A stretch of DNA of 64,000 bases, from the NCBI GenBank assembly GCA_026261815.1, contig JAMPIT010000230.1, positions 38,400,501 to 38,464,500 on the forward strand, given 5' to 3'. The notes under the pieces are model-generated. The model was given only the letters and a program-made list of their open reading frames with translations, ran no database searches and had not been told where the DNA came from. Source of the DNA: Monarcha castaneiventris obscurior. Its lineage: Eukaryota > Chordata > Aves > Passeriformes > Monarchidae. Made by a program: the position numbers and the translations under genes. Position 1 is the first letter of the stretch. Every line of letters starts with the position of its first letter. Below, one piece after another: positions 34,141 through 47,400 of the stretch.

Positions 34141-37100
34141 GTCAGCTCAGAGGAACACATGCACGGTCACCAAGATTTGTTTACCAATGTTACAATGTTC
34201 CTGAAAAAATAGGCTTTTTGGCAAGATGCTGTGACGAAACCACTTCCTTCCTTTTCCAAATTTATATGTATAGACCTCTGCCAAAGGTGTGCTCACTTTG
34301 AACAGATGCTTTTTACTGGTACCTCATTGAGCTTACCTGAAGGAGCATAAATGATAACTAAATAATGTACTAGATATGTGCACTGCTTTAAATGGAGGAC
34401 TTGAAAGTTAATCCAGTTAAAATTATGTAGCTGTTTTTAAAAGTTGAATGGGCTTATGTTTACAGTATGACCTAGTATTTATAGCTGAGGCCTGAAGTCC
34501 CGCTGCATGAAAATGCTGCTGAAAAGTAGAATTGTGTAAGAAGAAGAAACTATGATTTACACCTATTATTTGATTTATTTCACCTTTTTTTACCAGTCAG
34601 TACATTCTCCATCTTGTGTGGAATTCAGCCATTGACACACAGCCAAGTGAAAATTGTGTAAGCTCCTTGAACATAATTCCTGTGGGATAGAGTCCTATGT
34701 TTTTCACTCAGAAATAATTTCCTCCTTATTAACAGTTGTGCTACATCACATGGCAGCTGACTAGGATGCTCTCTTCCTCAGGTAGAGCAACTTCTGCCTG
34801 GTGTTAATTTTGTATTAAATACTCTGTAGCGGAGCCCAGGCTCCTCTGAGCTTTCCACACATCATCTTGTTTTTTTCTAGTAATCTTGGTGACATGGAGG
34901 TGCTCTGCCACCATTGAATCTCTTTTTAGTACAGAGGAGGGGGCAGAAACAGGGAAGTAGACAGATCTCCTCAGCTGTTGCCAAGACACAGCAATCCTTA
35001 GCTGAAGAAAAGAAAGCCCTCTGCAAAGCAAACAGAATTGAGTAAAGCACCAGGAGAAGTGGAGAGCTGATCCAGCGCTTCCTTTTTCCATTTGTGCTGC
35101 GAGTTCCAGGTTCTCTTCCTAGCAAGCACTCTGACAGCCCCCTTTCTTGCTCTAGAGGTGAGTCTTTGAGAGGCCCAGAAAGTTTACCAGTTTTAAAAAA
35201 AAATCAGTTTCATATTGTTTCTTCCCTGTTTCTCAGTTGTGACCCTTCAGTATTATGTCCCATGCATGCTTCCAAATGAGCAAGTAAGTATTTACTACAG
35301 TAACACACAGTGGCCTGAGTCTCCTCCAGGTGCCATGCAAACAGAAAAAAAGATGTTCTGCTAGGCTTATGAGGGAAGGAAAAATTATCTGCTTAATTCA
35401 TTCAGTGATTCAGATTTCTGCTAGACCCCATGACACACCTAAGTTTGGTGGGGTTTGCTGTTTCTGGTTACTTTTCACAACAATAGCTGGCTATAACACA
35501 GAGTTCAAGGACTGCTTTCCAAAATCTGTTTCCTTTTTCACATCCTGATTGTGCTGTGAGGGCTTTGGGATGTAAACTGCTGTTTGCAGAGGCCAATTTT
35601 TGGAGAATATATATATATATTTTTTTCCAGAAGAAAAAAATGTTCAAAAGAAACTTCTACTGCTGCTTAGAAAAATAAGAGTTACCCAGTAGTTTCACAC
35701 AGTGGAAGCACTGCCACCAAAATCATCTTGAGGTGTATGATTCACCCCTGTGCAGACCTGTATGGCAAGGATGAAATATTTCTTCAATGCAAAAAGACTT
35801 GAGCTGGGGGCCAGACTGACCTTTACAAGGTACTAAACAAAAAGCGTGCTCTGAGTAGCGATGAGTGTTGTGTGTAGCAATGACAGACAGGATGCTCACA
35901 GCAGGGCTGTTTCTACTGCACATGGGAACTGAATTGTCTTTGTAGAAGAGCACCTCACCTGAACATAACTTTGATGTCTTGTGCAGTGAGCTGGCCATAA
36001 AATTGTCCCTTCTTTTGTCTTTTGCACTGGGGACAGGGCTTGTGCTAGAAGTGTTCTCTGCAAATGACACTTTCTCCTTGCTTTGCCTTCAAAATTGACT
36101 GTTTTCATGCTCACTGCATGCTGGCAACGGTGTCTGTACTTCTAGTGAGAACTCTGCCCCTGCACAGAGGCCCCTGGACAAAGAAGGTTTTCTTCCATAT
36201 CAAGGGCTTCCCTGGACTGCAGCAATGGTCCTTCCATTTGCCAGTCCTGCCTGAGTGAAATATGTTTATTACTGTAATATGTTTCAGCTCTTGCAGCCAG
36301 CTCCTCTTGACAGGAAGCCCAGAGAACAAGTCCTTCATGTCTCCTCTCCACCAAAAAGAAAAACCCAGAAAAAAAAAAAAAAAAGGTGTCAGAAACTTCC
36401 TCCAGCTGTGGAGACCCAGGATCAGGGAATTACAAAAGCAAAAACCTGTGCTCTTTGGCTAAATTATAGTTGTTTTTATTAGAACTTCCTTCTCCTCCCA
36501 ATCCCCTTCAAGCTCATTCATCTCTCCCTTCCCTATGACACATCCTGTCTGACATGCAGAGTGTAGCTTTCTGAGGTGATTTCTATTACGTGCCTATGCA
36601 GCACCAAAGAGAAGCCTTCAAAACTATAACTTCAACAAGCTATAACCACACTGGATTCTCTGCTGGGAATTCTTTGGTTATTTTTTCCCAAAACATATGA
36701 TTTTTTATTAGGCTTGGAAAGAATTCTCATTAAAAAGTAGCGACTTGAGCATCAAAGCTCACTATGGTAATGTGGACTGTTTACCTGAGAGAAACAGTCT
36801 GTTGAGTAGGAGTATTAAATGTTGTAGCTAACTGGACAAAAATGAGCAAAACTAAACATACTTCCCAAAGAGAAGAGGCAGGAAAGAATCTTCCCTAACT
36901 CAGAAGAGGGTTTGCAGGCCAGTGAGGCTCTACCTCATTTTGCCACTCCTATGGAGGCTGCTACAAAGGTTTAAATAAGTGACCATCAGCTGCCCTGATG
37001 AGTAAATTAAAAAATAATTCTGATTAATTCTGTGCTCAGATTGAAAGGAAAGAACTGAAGCAGCATAAATGGCTGAGGTACATGCAGGCTGTGAGGGAAC

Positions 37101-40100
37101 AAGGAAACTTGAATGTCAGCAAGACATCAGCATCTGGCCCACAAAATTGTCTCCTCCTCACTGTGGCACAAGCAAGCTTTCACTTTATCAGTAACAAGGG
37201 CTCAGAAACATGGGATGAAAAATTTTATAGCAGGATTACTTTTTCCAGTAGTGATGTCTACAATCATCCAAAATAAATTATTTACAAAAAAAAAAAAAAA
37301 CAGCCCCAGTCACTTTCCTCCTTTGGCTACCTGTTGCCTGCCCCCAACCCCATCACACCCAGCCAGACATTTAATCAGCATACATATTGACAGCTACACC
37401 TGCCAATAGACCTTAGCAGAAGTGCAGTGAGAGACACTGAATATTTCAGACTTGTTTTGAAAAGGGTTACAGCTGATTCACACTTATGTGATGTTTGTTT
37501 GCAGACTAAGGTGCTGACCAGAGTCAAGAAAGACGTCTACTTTCCATCCTTTGCAAAGTTCTGCATTCCTCTGCCCCTTCATAAAACACTATTTAGGAAA
37601 GGTGTTGTGCTGTGGATATGAATATATGTACACGTATATAAACAGATCTAGGATAATTTTATGCGATAAGGACTCTGTGGGGCATTATCCTCAGTCTTCT
37701 TTCACCCATATCCCATCCTCAGAACTCAAATGAAAGAGCAAGCTACACAACCTGTCTCTTTCTTCTTGCAACAGTTGCAATAAAAAAAACTGCTTGGTAG
37801 CAAGGCACACGTACAAAACATGCCTGTCCATTTGATCCACACCACTGCATGCCAGTGCCAACTTGGGCTTTTGCCACCCTCAATTTAATGGCAGCAGATG
37901 CCATTTGGTGCAACAGACACAGCAGAGATGTAGACTGTAGAGAATAAAAAGCGTGGAAGTCCATGTCTCTAGACAGGAAAAATGATCTCTGTGCAGAGGC
38001 TAGAGAAAGACCTACGCAGGGGAATTTTTCTTTATAATGAGCAACAAAAAATACCCTTCTCTGTCCTCTCCCATAGCTTTGCCTCCAATCCTCCTTCTCT
38101 CGCAATAGAATTCATTACTGCTTCTGTACAGTAGCTCCCTGCAGCACTCTCTCCACTTCCCACCCAATGCAGATCTATTCAAAATATTCGGTGTTCCTGT
38201 AAGTACTGAGCACTCAAAATGCAGAATGCCAGTGACAGCTGAGTGCGTGCTCGCGGAGCTTGGTCCAACCCGGCACGATTCCACCATGGCAGCTGGCTGC
38301 TCTAGTAAAGCTCTCGGGGGCCTCATGAAATAACTGACATGAAAGTAGCGTTTGGAGCAAGAAACGGAACTCATTTTTCAATTGACATTAAAGAGGAAAT
38401 CATTTTAGTGTCAGTTGATACTGCCCAGACACATTTTCAGTAATTAAGGCTCAGAAAAAGAAGTGGAAATACCTATGAGGTACACTAGGAATGAAGCCAG
38501 AAGCAACGTGTGAGAGGTGCCAGCAAAGGAGTCCCTGCACTGAACACGACATGAAATGGGAAACCTTATGGAATACAACCATGGAGAGAACAAAGAGAAC
38601 AAGAGCTGCCCAGAAGAATCAAGCATGGAAGGAGCCTAAATTGTGCCTTTGAGTATGGTATGAGGACACAGGAAAGGCACAGGTGATTTCAGAAGTGTGA
38701 TGGTCATGGTCATGTAAGGTATTCTTGGGTCATTGAGGTAGGGAGGAAAAATTGATCCTGTCTATGCTCTCTTGCCTCAGCTTTGAAACATATCTGAACC
38801 CATTCCTGCCCTACATGTTGCCAATACAATATCCATATGTGACTTGGTTTCTCATTTTTGTACTCTTTCATGATACTAGATTTCACTTCTACATCCAATT
38901 ACAAATTTTGGAGATTTTTTTCCAAGAGTTTAGGGCTTACTTTTTCCATATTATATTGTTTAGGATCACAACCACCTCAGAGATACATTCCATTATGCAC
39001 AAAAATAGGTGACATTCCTGCCATTTTACAACCAAAAACCAGTGAAAGTGAGCTTGACCCACAGTATGAGAATACTTTTTTTTTAATATGGAACCCACAA
39101 TTCCCTGATGGATTTTTCTGCTGTATCTCTCTGATAGTTCTTGAGGGCCCAGGTGAAAATACATTGGCTTCCCTTTGTTGGTCCTAGGCAGAGGTAGATA
39201 TCTGAACAAGGCAGATACTACCAAATCCCGGAGTGTGTATTTTTGGCTGTTGATTACCTAAATAATTCACAGATTACCAGACTCAATCAGCCCCTACTTT
39301 CTACACTCCAAGTTTGTGTCACTACCTGTGCACAGAGTTTATTGTTGAGTGAGGGTGTGCAGCAGCACCCCAGAGAAAAGAGAACCTTGAAACCACAGGG
39401 GATAATGGTCCTTTTTGAACCTGCAAAGAAATCACAGGGTCTCTTTTCCGGCTCCCCAAAATTGTGACACCATCCCATTTGTGGTCAGTTTCTTCAGTCA
39501 GACATCAGTTTGTTTGTAAACAAATTGTCTTCAAATTACTTTTTCAAGGTTTTATGAGGAAATGATTCAGCTCCCTCACTAATTTCAAATTCTTTTTTGT
39601 GTTCTGATTTTCTTATATCCACTAAGAGCCCCTCCCATCTCAGAGAAAAGACAACACTCCCAAGAACTACAAAGGGAGCATATCATGTTCACCGTTTGGT
39701 TATGTGCTTGTTTATTTGTTAAGATTTGCTTTTTATAAATCTTAGCTGTTTTCCTGCTGTAACTCTTTCTTGCAGAACACACTGCTCTCTTTTTAATTCT
39801 TGACAGATCCTGTATAAATTTATGGTTCTGCATCAATAATAAGAGTCATTAATCATAGTAACAATGTACATCACAGGGTCTTCCAGGCATTCACCACTGA
39901 ACTTGCTCTACTGTCCTACAAATGAAACCCTCCCCTTCTCAGTAATTATTTCTGAGCTTACACAGAAACCAAGGAATTTTGTTAGAAAAACTGGGAGAAA
40001 AAAAAGACCATTTTCTCCCAATGGATATGTTGAGTGATGGGGGTGGGGAAGAATCTCAGCTACAGGAAGGCAGAAAGAGGGTTTATAGTTATTGGGAAAT

Positions 40101-40949
40101 GTTTTCATTTCTGTAGTAAACAGAAGTTTGTTTTTTAGCAACTCATAGCTGAAACTTATGGACAAATATTTTGTTATAAAATTGTGTGAAAACTGTTCCC
40201 CAAAATAGCCATTTCTTTTGTTTAGTTTCCATTCTTCCAGCAACTACATTAGCCAGTAAGTACAACTTCTCTATATTCATTGTTTATTTACATATAGGAA
40301 AGAAATAGCAGGAGAAAAGTAATCTAACAGATTAGGGCAATGGACAGTAAATCCAATTCTATACCAAGTAAAGTCAATACAAATTATTCTGCTGAGTTCA
40401 CTGGATACAAGAAGCAGTCTGTGATTCAGACATCTTAATATAAGCAGTGAGAAACAAAAGAACACAAGAGCAAAAAGCAAGAATTGCAGAAATAAGGCAA
40501 TGGCTGAAACAGAAGTCATATATTTAAACTCTTTTTATTGAGTGAGATTTAAGAACACATTTTGACAATGCTGAGTTTTGGAGGTCAAGGAATATATTTA
40601 ATTTGGCAGCTATAAAGATGGTTCAGCCACAACTCAGGTTCTGAAATCTTATCCAAGATTTTTCTCCATCTTTATCAAGAAAGACTGCCAATGGATTAGG
40701 ATGTTATCTCAGCAGGGATGGGATTTTTATTCAGTCATATCTCCTCTTTGCCCCACTGCATTTCCATCTGCTTTTTTGAGAGGGTTTGATGGCTGTCAGA
40801 GAGGTGGATAGAGCCTTAAGAGAGCCTAAGAACTAAGTGGAGAAGTGATATACAACCACTGAATGGGCAAAGGATTAAGGGAGCCTGGGGAAAGAAAATG
40901 AAGGAAGAAGTGTAGGTGGCACATTTGCCTCAGCTGCAGAAAATAATTA

Positions 40950-40990
40950 CTGGTATATGGATATGTATAGCTGGTATATGGATATGTATT
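40950..40990. repeat. Tandem duplication, 2 x about 21 bp
   Basis: The unit ctggtatatggatatgtat occurs twice in a row, identical over at least 19 bp. Confidence 0.9.
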
Positions 40991-41147
40991 TGTGGTAGCT
41001 CAGCTATGTACCTAAAGTCTCTGCTTTCCAGAGTATTTTCTTTATGAGACACAGAACATTTGAAAAACTTTTCAGCCTTTTAAGAAACCACCCTGATCAT
41101 TATTTAATTAACTGACTCATTTCAGGATCCTAATCTGAAAATAGGAA

Positions 41148-41165
41148 AGCTGAAAATTTTCAGCT
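41148..41165. repeat. Perfect 18-bp palindrome
   Basis: AGCTGAAAATTTTCAGCT is its own exact reverse complement with no spacer. It sits in AT-rich intergenic DNA. Confidence 0.9.
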
Positions 41166-44130
41166 ACCTTTTATTATTTAAAGGTACATTTAAAAGAATA
41201 TGAGCATGATATAATGTCACCACCCTTTCTGAGGAACAATTCAACTAATTTTTGTTTCTCTACAAAACTGGTTTGGCTGCATGTATTTCTGCCATGGAAG
41301 CCTTAACAATGTTATGCCTATCCCTAGTCCTCAGTGTAACTGTGAATACACAGTTCGAAGTATATCATAACTCTGTATGAAAGAACATTCCCAAATGACC
41401 AAATTTTGCATAACCTAGTGAAGAATTAGACCTTACTCATATTGGGCAGACTCCCTCAGGCCTTGGTCTGTTCTGATGTGAGTGCTGTCCTTGAAGATAA
41501 AAGATTTTTTTAAAAAAGTAACCAGTCCATTTATATTTTTTTTTTCTTCAGAACTAAAAAAGAATTTTGAGAACACCAGCCCAGGTCCTTCATATAAAAC
41601 ATGACTGCCTTCCTCTGCCTATATGGCAAACCTTACTCCAAAAAATCTTTAAAACAAAAGATTGGTTTTATTGTCTGAAAGTTGTAGTATGCAGTTTGAT
41701 CCCAAGAACTGCATCTGCTGAGAGATATGGAGACAACTCATGCCAGGTGAAGCTGACAGGGCATCAAGGAAAAAAAAGTAAAAGCTCGTATTCATGTAAA
41801 TATTTGCTCACTGTTAAAGGTTCTCTGTGAGATGCAGATGTTGAAGACATTGAAGATATTTGCTGTTCCATTAAGTCTGCAAGACTCCAACCCTTCTAAC
41901 TCAGACAGAATCGGGAAAGGAGACAGTTAGAAATGTCAGGGAGTATTTATATTTTTCCATTACCCATTCAAGCTTTTTGTGGTTTTAAATGCTCCTCAAT
42001 GACTGCTGATCCATATCAATGAGTGTGACAGTCTGAGACAGTCAAGGTAAGAAGCTTTAGGTGTTGAGACAGACTGGAACTGATTGTGTTTTGATGAATG
42101 CTGTGGCTTCCATTAATCCTATAATCAGACCTTCCTTCTTTTGGGATTTCATTCCTTCCTTCGTTATTTTGAGGCTACTTGGCACGTTTACTTTTTTAGC
42201 AGCAGGGCCGCTGCTGACTTCTTTCCACCAGATGGCACCACAGACTGTGATCCATAGCCATGATCTATACGTGTGTGTATACGTATTTGTACAAATGTAT
42301 GTGCGTATGAGTGTAGCCAGAGACATGCATTTGTTGGTGAAAACATGTGAGTGCTAGACACCTGCTAACCTCACTTTTCTTGCCTCTTATCCTACCACAA
42401 AAGCAGAAGGAGGAGCAAGACCAGCCACCACCTTGCATCAAGACCACACTAGAAATAATGCTTCAGTTTTTGACACTTTCATGGTGCAAGCACTCCATTC
42501 TATTTAAAATAAAAATTATTAAAGAGGCAGTGCATTTTATGAATTTTACTTTCTAGCACAACTTAAAGTAGCCACTTTCTTCTGAACTGCAATTCCTACT
42601 GCATGGTCATTCTCATATACAGTTCAGCTGTTGAAGGATTATTCTATGGAATCCAAATCTGAAATCTTTTCAATCCAGCTGTTGCACATCCCAATATGGG
42701 CTGCTTACCAAATGTTTCTGTAGGAAATAGGAAAAGAACTCTTTTCTATTTTAACTGGTTACCTAGCTTAGTTTGACTCTTCAGTAATTTGATCTAACAC
42801 CTTCCCTGTAAGAATACTGTAGAGATCTGAAAGATGAGCAGAAGTTGATAATGGACACAGAAAAGCTGTTGTAGCAAATAATAAACCGGCAAATAATACT
42901 CATAAAATGTTCCTTATCTAGCAGGTTAGTATTTAAAACACAGTTGGCAAATTTGAATGTTAATTTATATTCCCTTTTATTCTTAATTTATACTCAGTTG
43001 TTTCAGTTTGCTTTAGAAACAAAACCTCTCCACTATCTGAAATGTCTTCAATGGGGATTTTCAGCTGACTACTTAATGTCTGAGATCTTGCCTTCATAGA
43101 GATGAGAAATAATAGTAATGGTTTTGAGGACAGTGATATTTAATTGTTACTGTAAAGTCCTTGCTGAAAAGGTGGTGTTCCATGCTGCAATGTAGATTAA
43201 AGATATATGACCATTGTTTGTAAACAGTTTATCAGATGCATAAAGTTTTTTGGTTTGTGATTCATTTCCAAGTTGTTTTAGTTTCTGACATTTTCATAAT
43301 CCTGATGGCTTTCCCTCTGTGCTTTTAAAGAGCTATCTTAACTTGTGCTATTATCTTTACTTTGTGGCAGTTCTCATAATCTATCACAACAGTAAAAGAG
43401 ACAACAGAAATTATACCCTCTTAGTGTAAATGGAAGAAAAAATGTTGCATTTTTTCTCCATCTGTGTCCAGCTGTCCTTTCCTTCCCTCCCTCCGGATTA
43501 GGTATCACAATGGTGAAACTGCCCTCTTCTCACCCTATGTCTTTAAGGCATTAATTTCCAGCCCTTTCTGAAATGGGCTGGTACCTGCTGCCTCCCATTC
43601 CTGGAGAAGACACCTTCAGCCAGTCTTAGCCTCCAGTCTTAGCTAGGAGCCTAAGCAATCCTGAACGTTATTGAAAACTTGCATTTTCCCACCAGGGAAA
43701 AAAATGCATCACTGATTTATGATGGGTGCCCAGGAGCCAGCACCAAAGGGAAGGAAGAGTGACTGACTGACAAACTCGCAGTGCCAAAAAGCAAGCTGAG
43801 AGTCTCCATTTAGGTACCCTCTCCAGTAGCCCAGAGACAGGGAGAAGTATTGAAATTCCTAGGATCGTTAAACCTGGATGAGGCTTTCATGTGACAGGAA
43901 AGCTGCTCTGCATTCAGAAGGCTGCAGTTTTGTCTCATAGCACACCAGTGCCTTTGGTCCACATGGTATCCTGCAAAACAGGTTCTGTGTGTGAGACTCT
44001 GAGCTTTGTATCCACATTGCAGATGTAAAGCTCCAGGCTGAGCCTGCCCCACATGACAGGTGTGCTCTATAAGCTGCAGCACGTGTGGGAGACAATAAAT
44101 CATGCTCTTTGGAAATACTGCAATAATCAA

Positions 44131-44191
44131 TGACCAGGGAAGATAGATAGCTGACCAGGGAAGACAGATAGTTGACTAGGGAGACATGTAG
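44131..44191. repeat. Tandem repeat, about 3 x 21 bp
   Basis: Two 21-bp units beginning tgaccagggaaga are nearly identical. A third, more diverged unit (tgactagggagacatg) follows. Confidence 0.9.
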
Positions 44192-44759
44192 AAATAGGCC
44201 TTAGCTTCACACGATGGATAGAAATAGACTGAGATGCTTGTTAATTGTTTTCTTCAGTCGTGAATGTCATTTCTTAAAAGCATGCTGTAAAGTACATGTT
44301 AATGCCTCATCCCTTAAATCTCTTCTATTCCCCCTTCTTCACTCCTCATAAATGCATTGGCTTGTGGGCTTGATGGCACTTAATTTATACATTTTTGCTT
44401 AATTTGATGAACTGTAAGTGCTCTTTTAGCCTACTGTGAGCATTCAATAATCCAAAGTGGCTGTGAAGTATATAAGTCCTGTTGCTGCTTTATAGTGCCT
44501 GATTAAAACAGAAATAATGTATTATAAAATCCCACTCAAACATCTTTATCCATCATAACTCGGGGGTAAAAAACTGCCTTGGCTTGCTGGTGTATTTTTC
44601 CCCCCTCATTATCAATCTACATTAGTAATTGCAATGAAGTTAAAGCAGTAACCTCTTCATGGTTCTCTGGGTGTTTTCCACTAACAAGCTAATTTCACAT
44701 TTCATTTTAGTGGTCATGTCCCCATCCTTTCACCTGTGCCTGGCCAGTCCAGAGTTGTC

Positions 44760-44885
44760 TCACACTACGTTTTGGGGAAGGTTCCTCAGTTTCCCCACAC
44801 AGAGAAATGGGAATAAGAGTCTTTGCTCAGCACCTGTTTAAAAGCATAATTGATTGTGTTTGCAAAGAATTTGGGACCTTCAGAC
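44760..44885 (+). repeat. Probable L2/MIR-type 3' remnant
   Basis: The words ttcctcagtttccccacac, gaaatgggaataagag and tgtttgcaaagaatttggga fall in the same order as the L2/MIR-type 3' segment ('cctcagtttccccatctgt', 'aaaatgggaataat', 'gtttgtaaagtgctttgaga'). This is one of the clearer old repeats in the window. Elements with this 3' end are shared by mammals, reptiles and birds. Confidence 0.6.
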
Positions 44886-45182
44886 ACTTATATTTTTTCA
44901 AGAATACAGCACAGATTATTTTCTAGATTTGTCTGTATGACTTGTAAGTGACAATATTTTTTCTACCCTCTCCTCTTTAGTCTCTCCCTCAACAAGTCCA
45001 GGTGCAGGACTTGTGACAGCTCAAACCTGACACTGGCAAAAAAAAAAGTCACACTTGCAAAATCTTGAGGCAAGCATGATAATCCCTTCCTTTATACATC
45101 AGGAAGGAATTCTATGTGCATTTTCTGCAAGGGCATTTTTCCAGTATAAAGACCCCCTTCTCCTCCTCCTTCTCCTCTCTAT

Positions 45183-45253
45183 GGTGTTTTTTTTTGTTGT
45201 TTTGTTTTGTTTGTTTTGTGGTTTTTTGGGTTTTTTTGGGTTTTTTTCCCCCT
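45183..45253. repeat. T/G low-complexity tract
   Basis: Long T runs are interrupted by G, GG and GGG. The open frames across this tract are artefacts of composition (Phe/Val/Cys strings). Confidence 0.9.
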
Positions 45254-47065
45254 TTCACATGGTCCTTAATATCAGGATGCTCTAACCCCCTTTTATTGAG
45301 AGGTTAAATGGAGCCAGAAAGCTCCAGAAAAATGTTCTGTCTCATCGACCTCCCCTCCAGGCTGAGTTCTGTAATTTCTCCCGCTGTGCTGAATTGCTGC
45401 TCCTCTCTGTGTGTGCAATAAGCAGTTGCTTCCTGAGCAGGAGACACGCTGCCTTCTGAAGTGCCCATTCAGCACCGCGGAGGACAAACTGTCTGGCAAC
45501 AGGGGTGTGATTCAAGGGCTGCAGCACACGGAAAAGAACAAAAGGAAGGAGGTGCTGGAAAAGAAGGTGAGGAGGTGAACACAAGAAAGGTGGGAGAGCC
45601 CTAGGTTAGGGAACAAAGGCTAGAGAGCCATGAATATTAAAATTGTTGGTATAATGATGAAAGACCCAAAACAAAGCAGGTTTTTTCAGAGAGATACAAC
45701 ATGCCACTTGGGCTCGCTCATGCCTGGTGGCACTGCTGTAAAAAGAGGTCCCCAGAAAACAGTAATACATAGCACACACGTGTATTTTAAGTGAAGATTG
45801 ATTCTATTACATGGTAGAATACGTGAAATAAAAAGCCAAACAAAAAGGAAGTCTGCCTTCCCTGCTCCCTGCCTCTACCAATGTCTTGCATATCTGAAGC
45901 TTTTCCCCAATAAATTGTTTTGATTTATTTTCATTTTATATAATATTAAAACAGTAACATTAAGACATTCTCCTATTTTAAAATATAAATTCCAAGTTTT
46001 CCTGGCCATTAAGATTAATGACTAATACCCCTTTGCCAACTCATCTTTTTGACTCCACTAAGTCCCATCAGGAAAGTATTTTTGAGAGTCAGATTGTATC
46101 AGTCCTGCATCTGGGCATGCATGAGGGGACTGTGGTTAGGCAGGCCACGGGAGTGCTGCATAGAACATGGGCCAGAAAGGCTGGAGAGACTGGAGAAAAA
46201 GTTTCATGCTATTACAAGTCATTCTTTTCACATCAGAGTGACTGAAAAACACGTATGTGAGTACAAGGGCAAGCACAGGCAGCTCCTGTCACCTGTGATC
46301 TGCGTGCACACGTCCAGTCTGCTGCAGCAGGTGGGAGTAGCACCCTGAGTGACCATGGCTGGCCATCTCTTTTCCATCATCACTTTAGAAGCCTTGGCCT
46401 TTCACAACATAAATACCATTGTCTTCTCCCTTCACCAAGCTTAGTGAGCTTGGGCAGGACCAGCTTTGGTCCTTGCTGTTCTACATTCTTTTGCAGCTCC
46501 TCTGTCTTAGACCACTAACCTCTGATCCCAGGGTAGACACTTTTCCAGGAGAATCAGTCTCAAGTAGGAAGCTTTAAAAATGGAGATTTTATGAAGCAAT
46601 TTGGGACTTTTTGTTTTTAATTCAGTGGTGAGAAAAACCCAAGGCCCTGTCTCCTCTGCATCTTTTGAAATTGCAACATTTGCAGTAACCTAAATAAAGA
46701 AAAGACCTGTGATTAGGAGGCAAGATTAGCCTCTGAAAAAAGCCACCTATAAATTTTGAAAAAATGCCCACTGCAACACCAGAAGCACAATAACATTTGC
46801 CTGGCTTTGGGATTTACTACAAAAATTAACACTTGAATGCCCTGCAAGCTCTATTGTGCTGTGGGCAGGGAGGTGAGAAAGGGCACACACCTCCTCCCTT
46901 CAGGGCCATGCAGAAAGAGGCAGCCATCCCATGCTGTCCATTCTGATGACCTCTCACTGAAAGCAGATAATCACTAGAGCTAGACTGAGTTTCACCTGGG
47001 TTTTGGGAATTAGTGCCTAAGCCAGGAAAACTGAGTCAATCCTAGCTGCATCCACTTTTTCCAGG

Positions 47066-47400
47066 GAATCATAGAATCATTGAAAAGACCTAGAAGTTTG
47101 ACTCTAACCATAAACGCAGCACCACCAAGCCCACTACAGGCTGTGTCCCTAAGTGCCATATCCAGAGGTCTTTTAAATGCCTCCAGGGATGGTGACTCCA
47201 CCACTTCCCTGGGCAGACTGTTGCAATGCTTGACAAGCCTTTCAGTGAAGACATTTTGCCTTATATCTGATGTAAAACTGATGCAACTTGAGGTCATTTC
47301 TGCATCATATCAGTTGTTACTTGGGAGAAGGAACTGACCCACACCTGGCTACAACCCCCTTCCACATATTTTCCTAATTAGCTCTTTCAGAGAGCTAAAT
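47066..47400 (-). mobile_element. CR1 LINE, 5'-truncated 3' end
   Basis: The sequence starts with aatcatagaatcat, the reverse complement of the octamer repeats that end CR1 elements. It continues with CR1 3' words in antisense order: ctccagggatggtgactcca, ctgggcagactgttgcaat, gtcatttctgcatcatatc and acttgggagaag. On the minus strand the translation gives the C-terminus of the CR1 reverse-transcriptase ORF (LPREVVESPSLEAFK, then a LDMALRD-like motif). The copy is truncated at its 5' side and decayed near 47380-47400, so it is a dead insertion. Confidence 0.92.

Larger units (their letters stand above)
31996..47065. other. Intergenic sequence, no gene seen
   Basis: No coding gene, tRNA or rRNA was recognised. 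Several open frames of 110-130 codons around 31842-32822 overlap on both strands in a GC-richer stretch and have no recognisable content. Old repeats occur near 33750 and 44760, tandem duplications at 33358, 40950 and 44131, a palindrome at 41148, and a CpG-containing patch at 33900-34140. Confidence 0.6.

Noticed and set aside
44131..44191. Short direct repeats as a CRISPR-like array
   Set aside because: The units are directly adjacent with no spacers, and the genome is vertebrate.
45055..45307. Hydrophobic open frames resembling membrane peptides
   Set aside because: They translate the T/G low-complexity tract, giving Phe/Val/Cys strings by composition.
47010..47297. 95-codon minus-strand frame as a gene
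   Set aside because: It is the decayed C-terminus of the CR1 reverse-transcriptase ORF, not a host gene.
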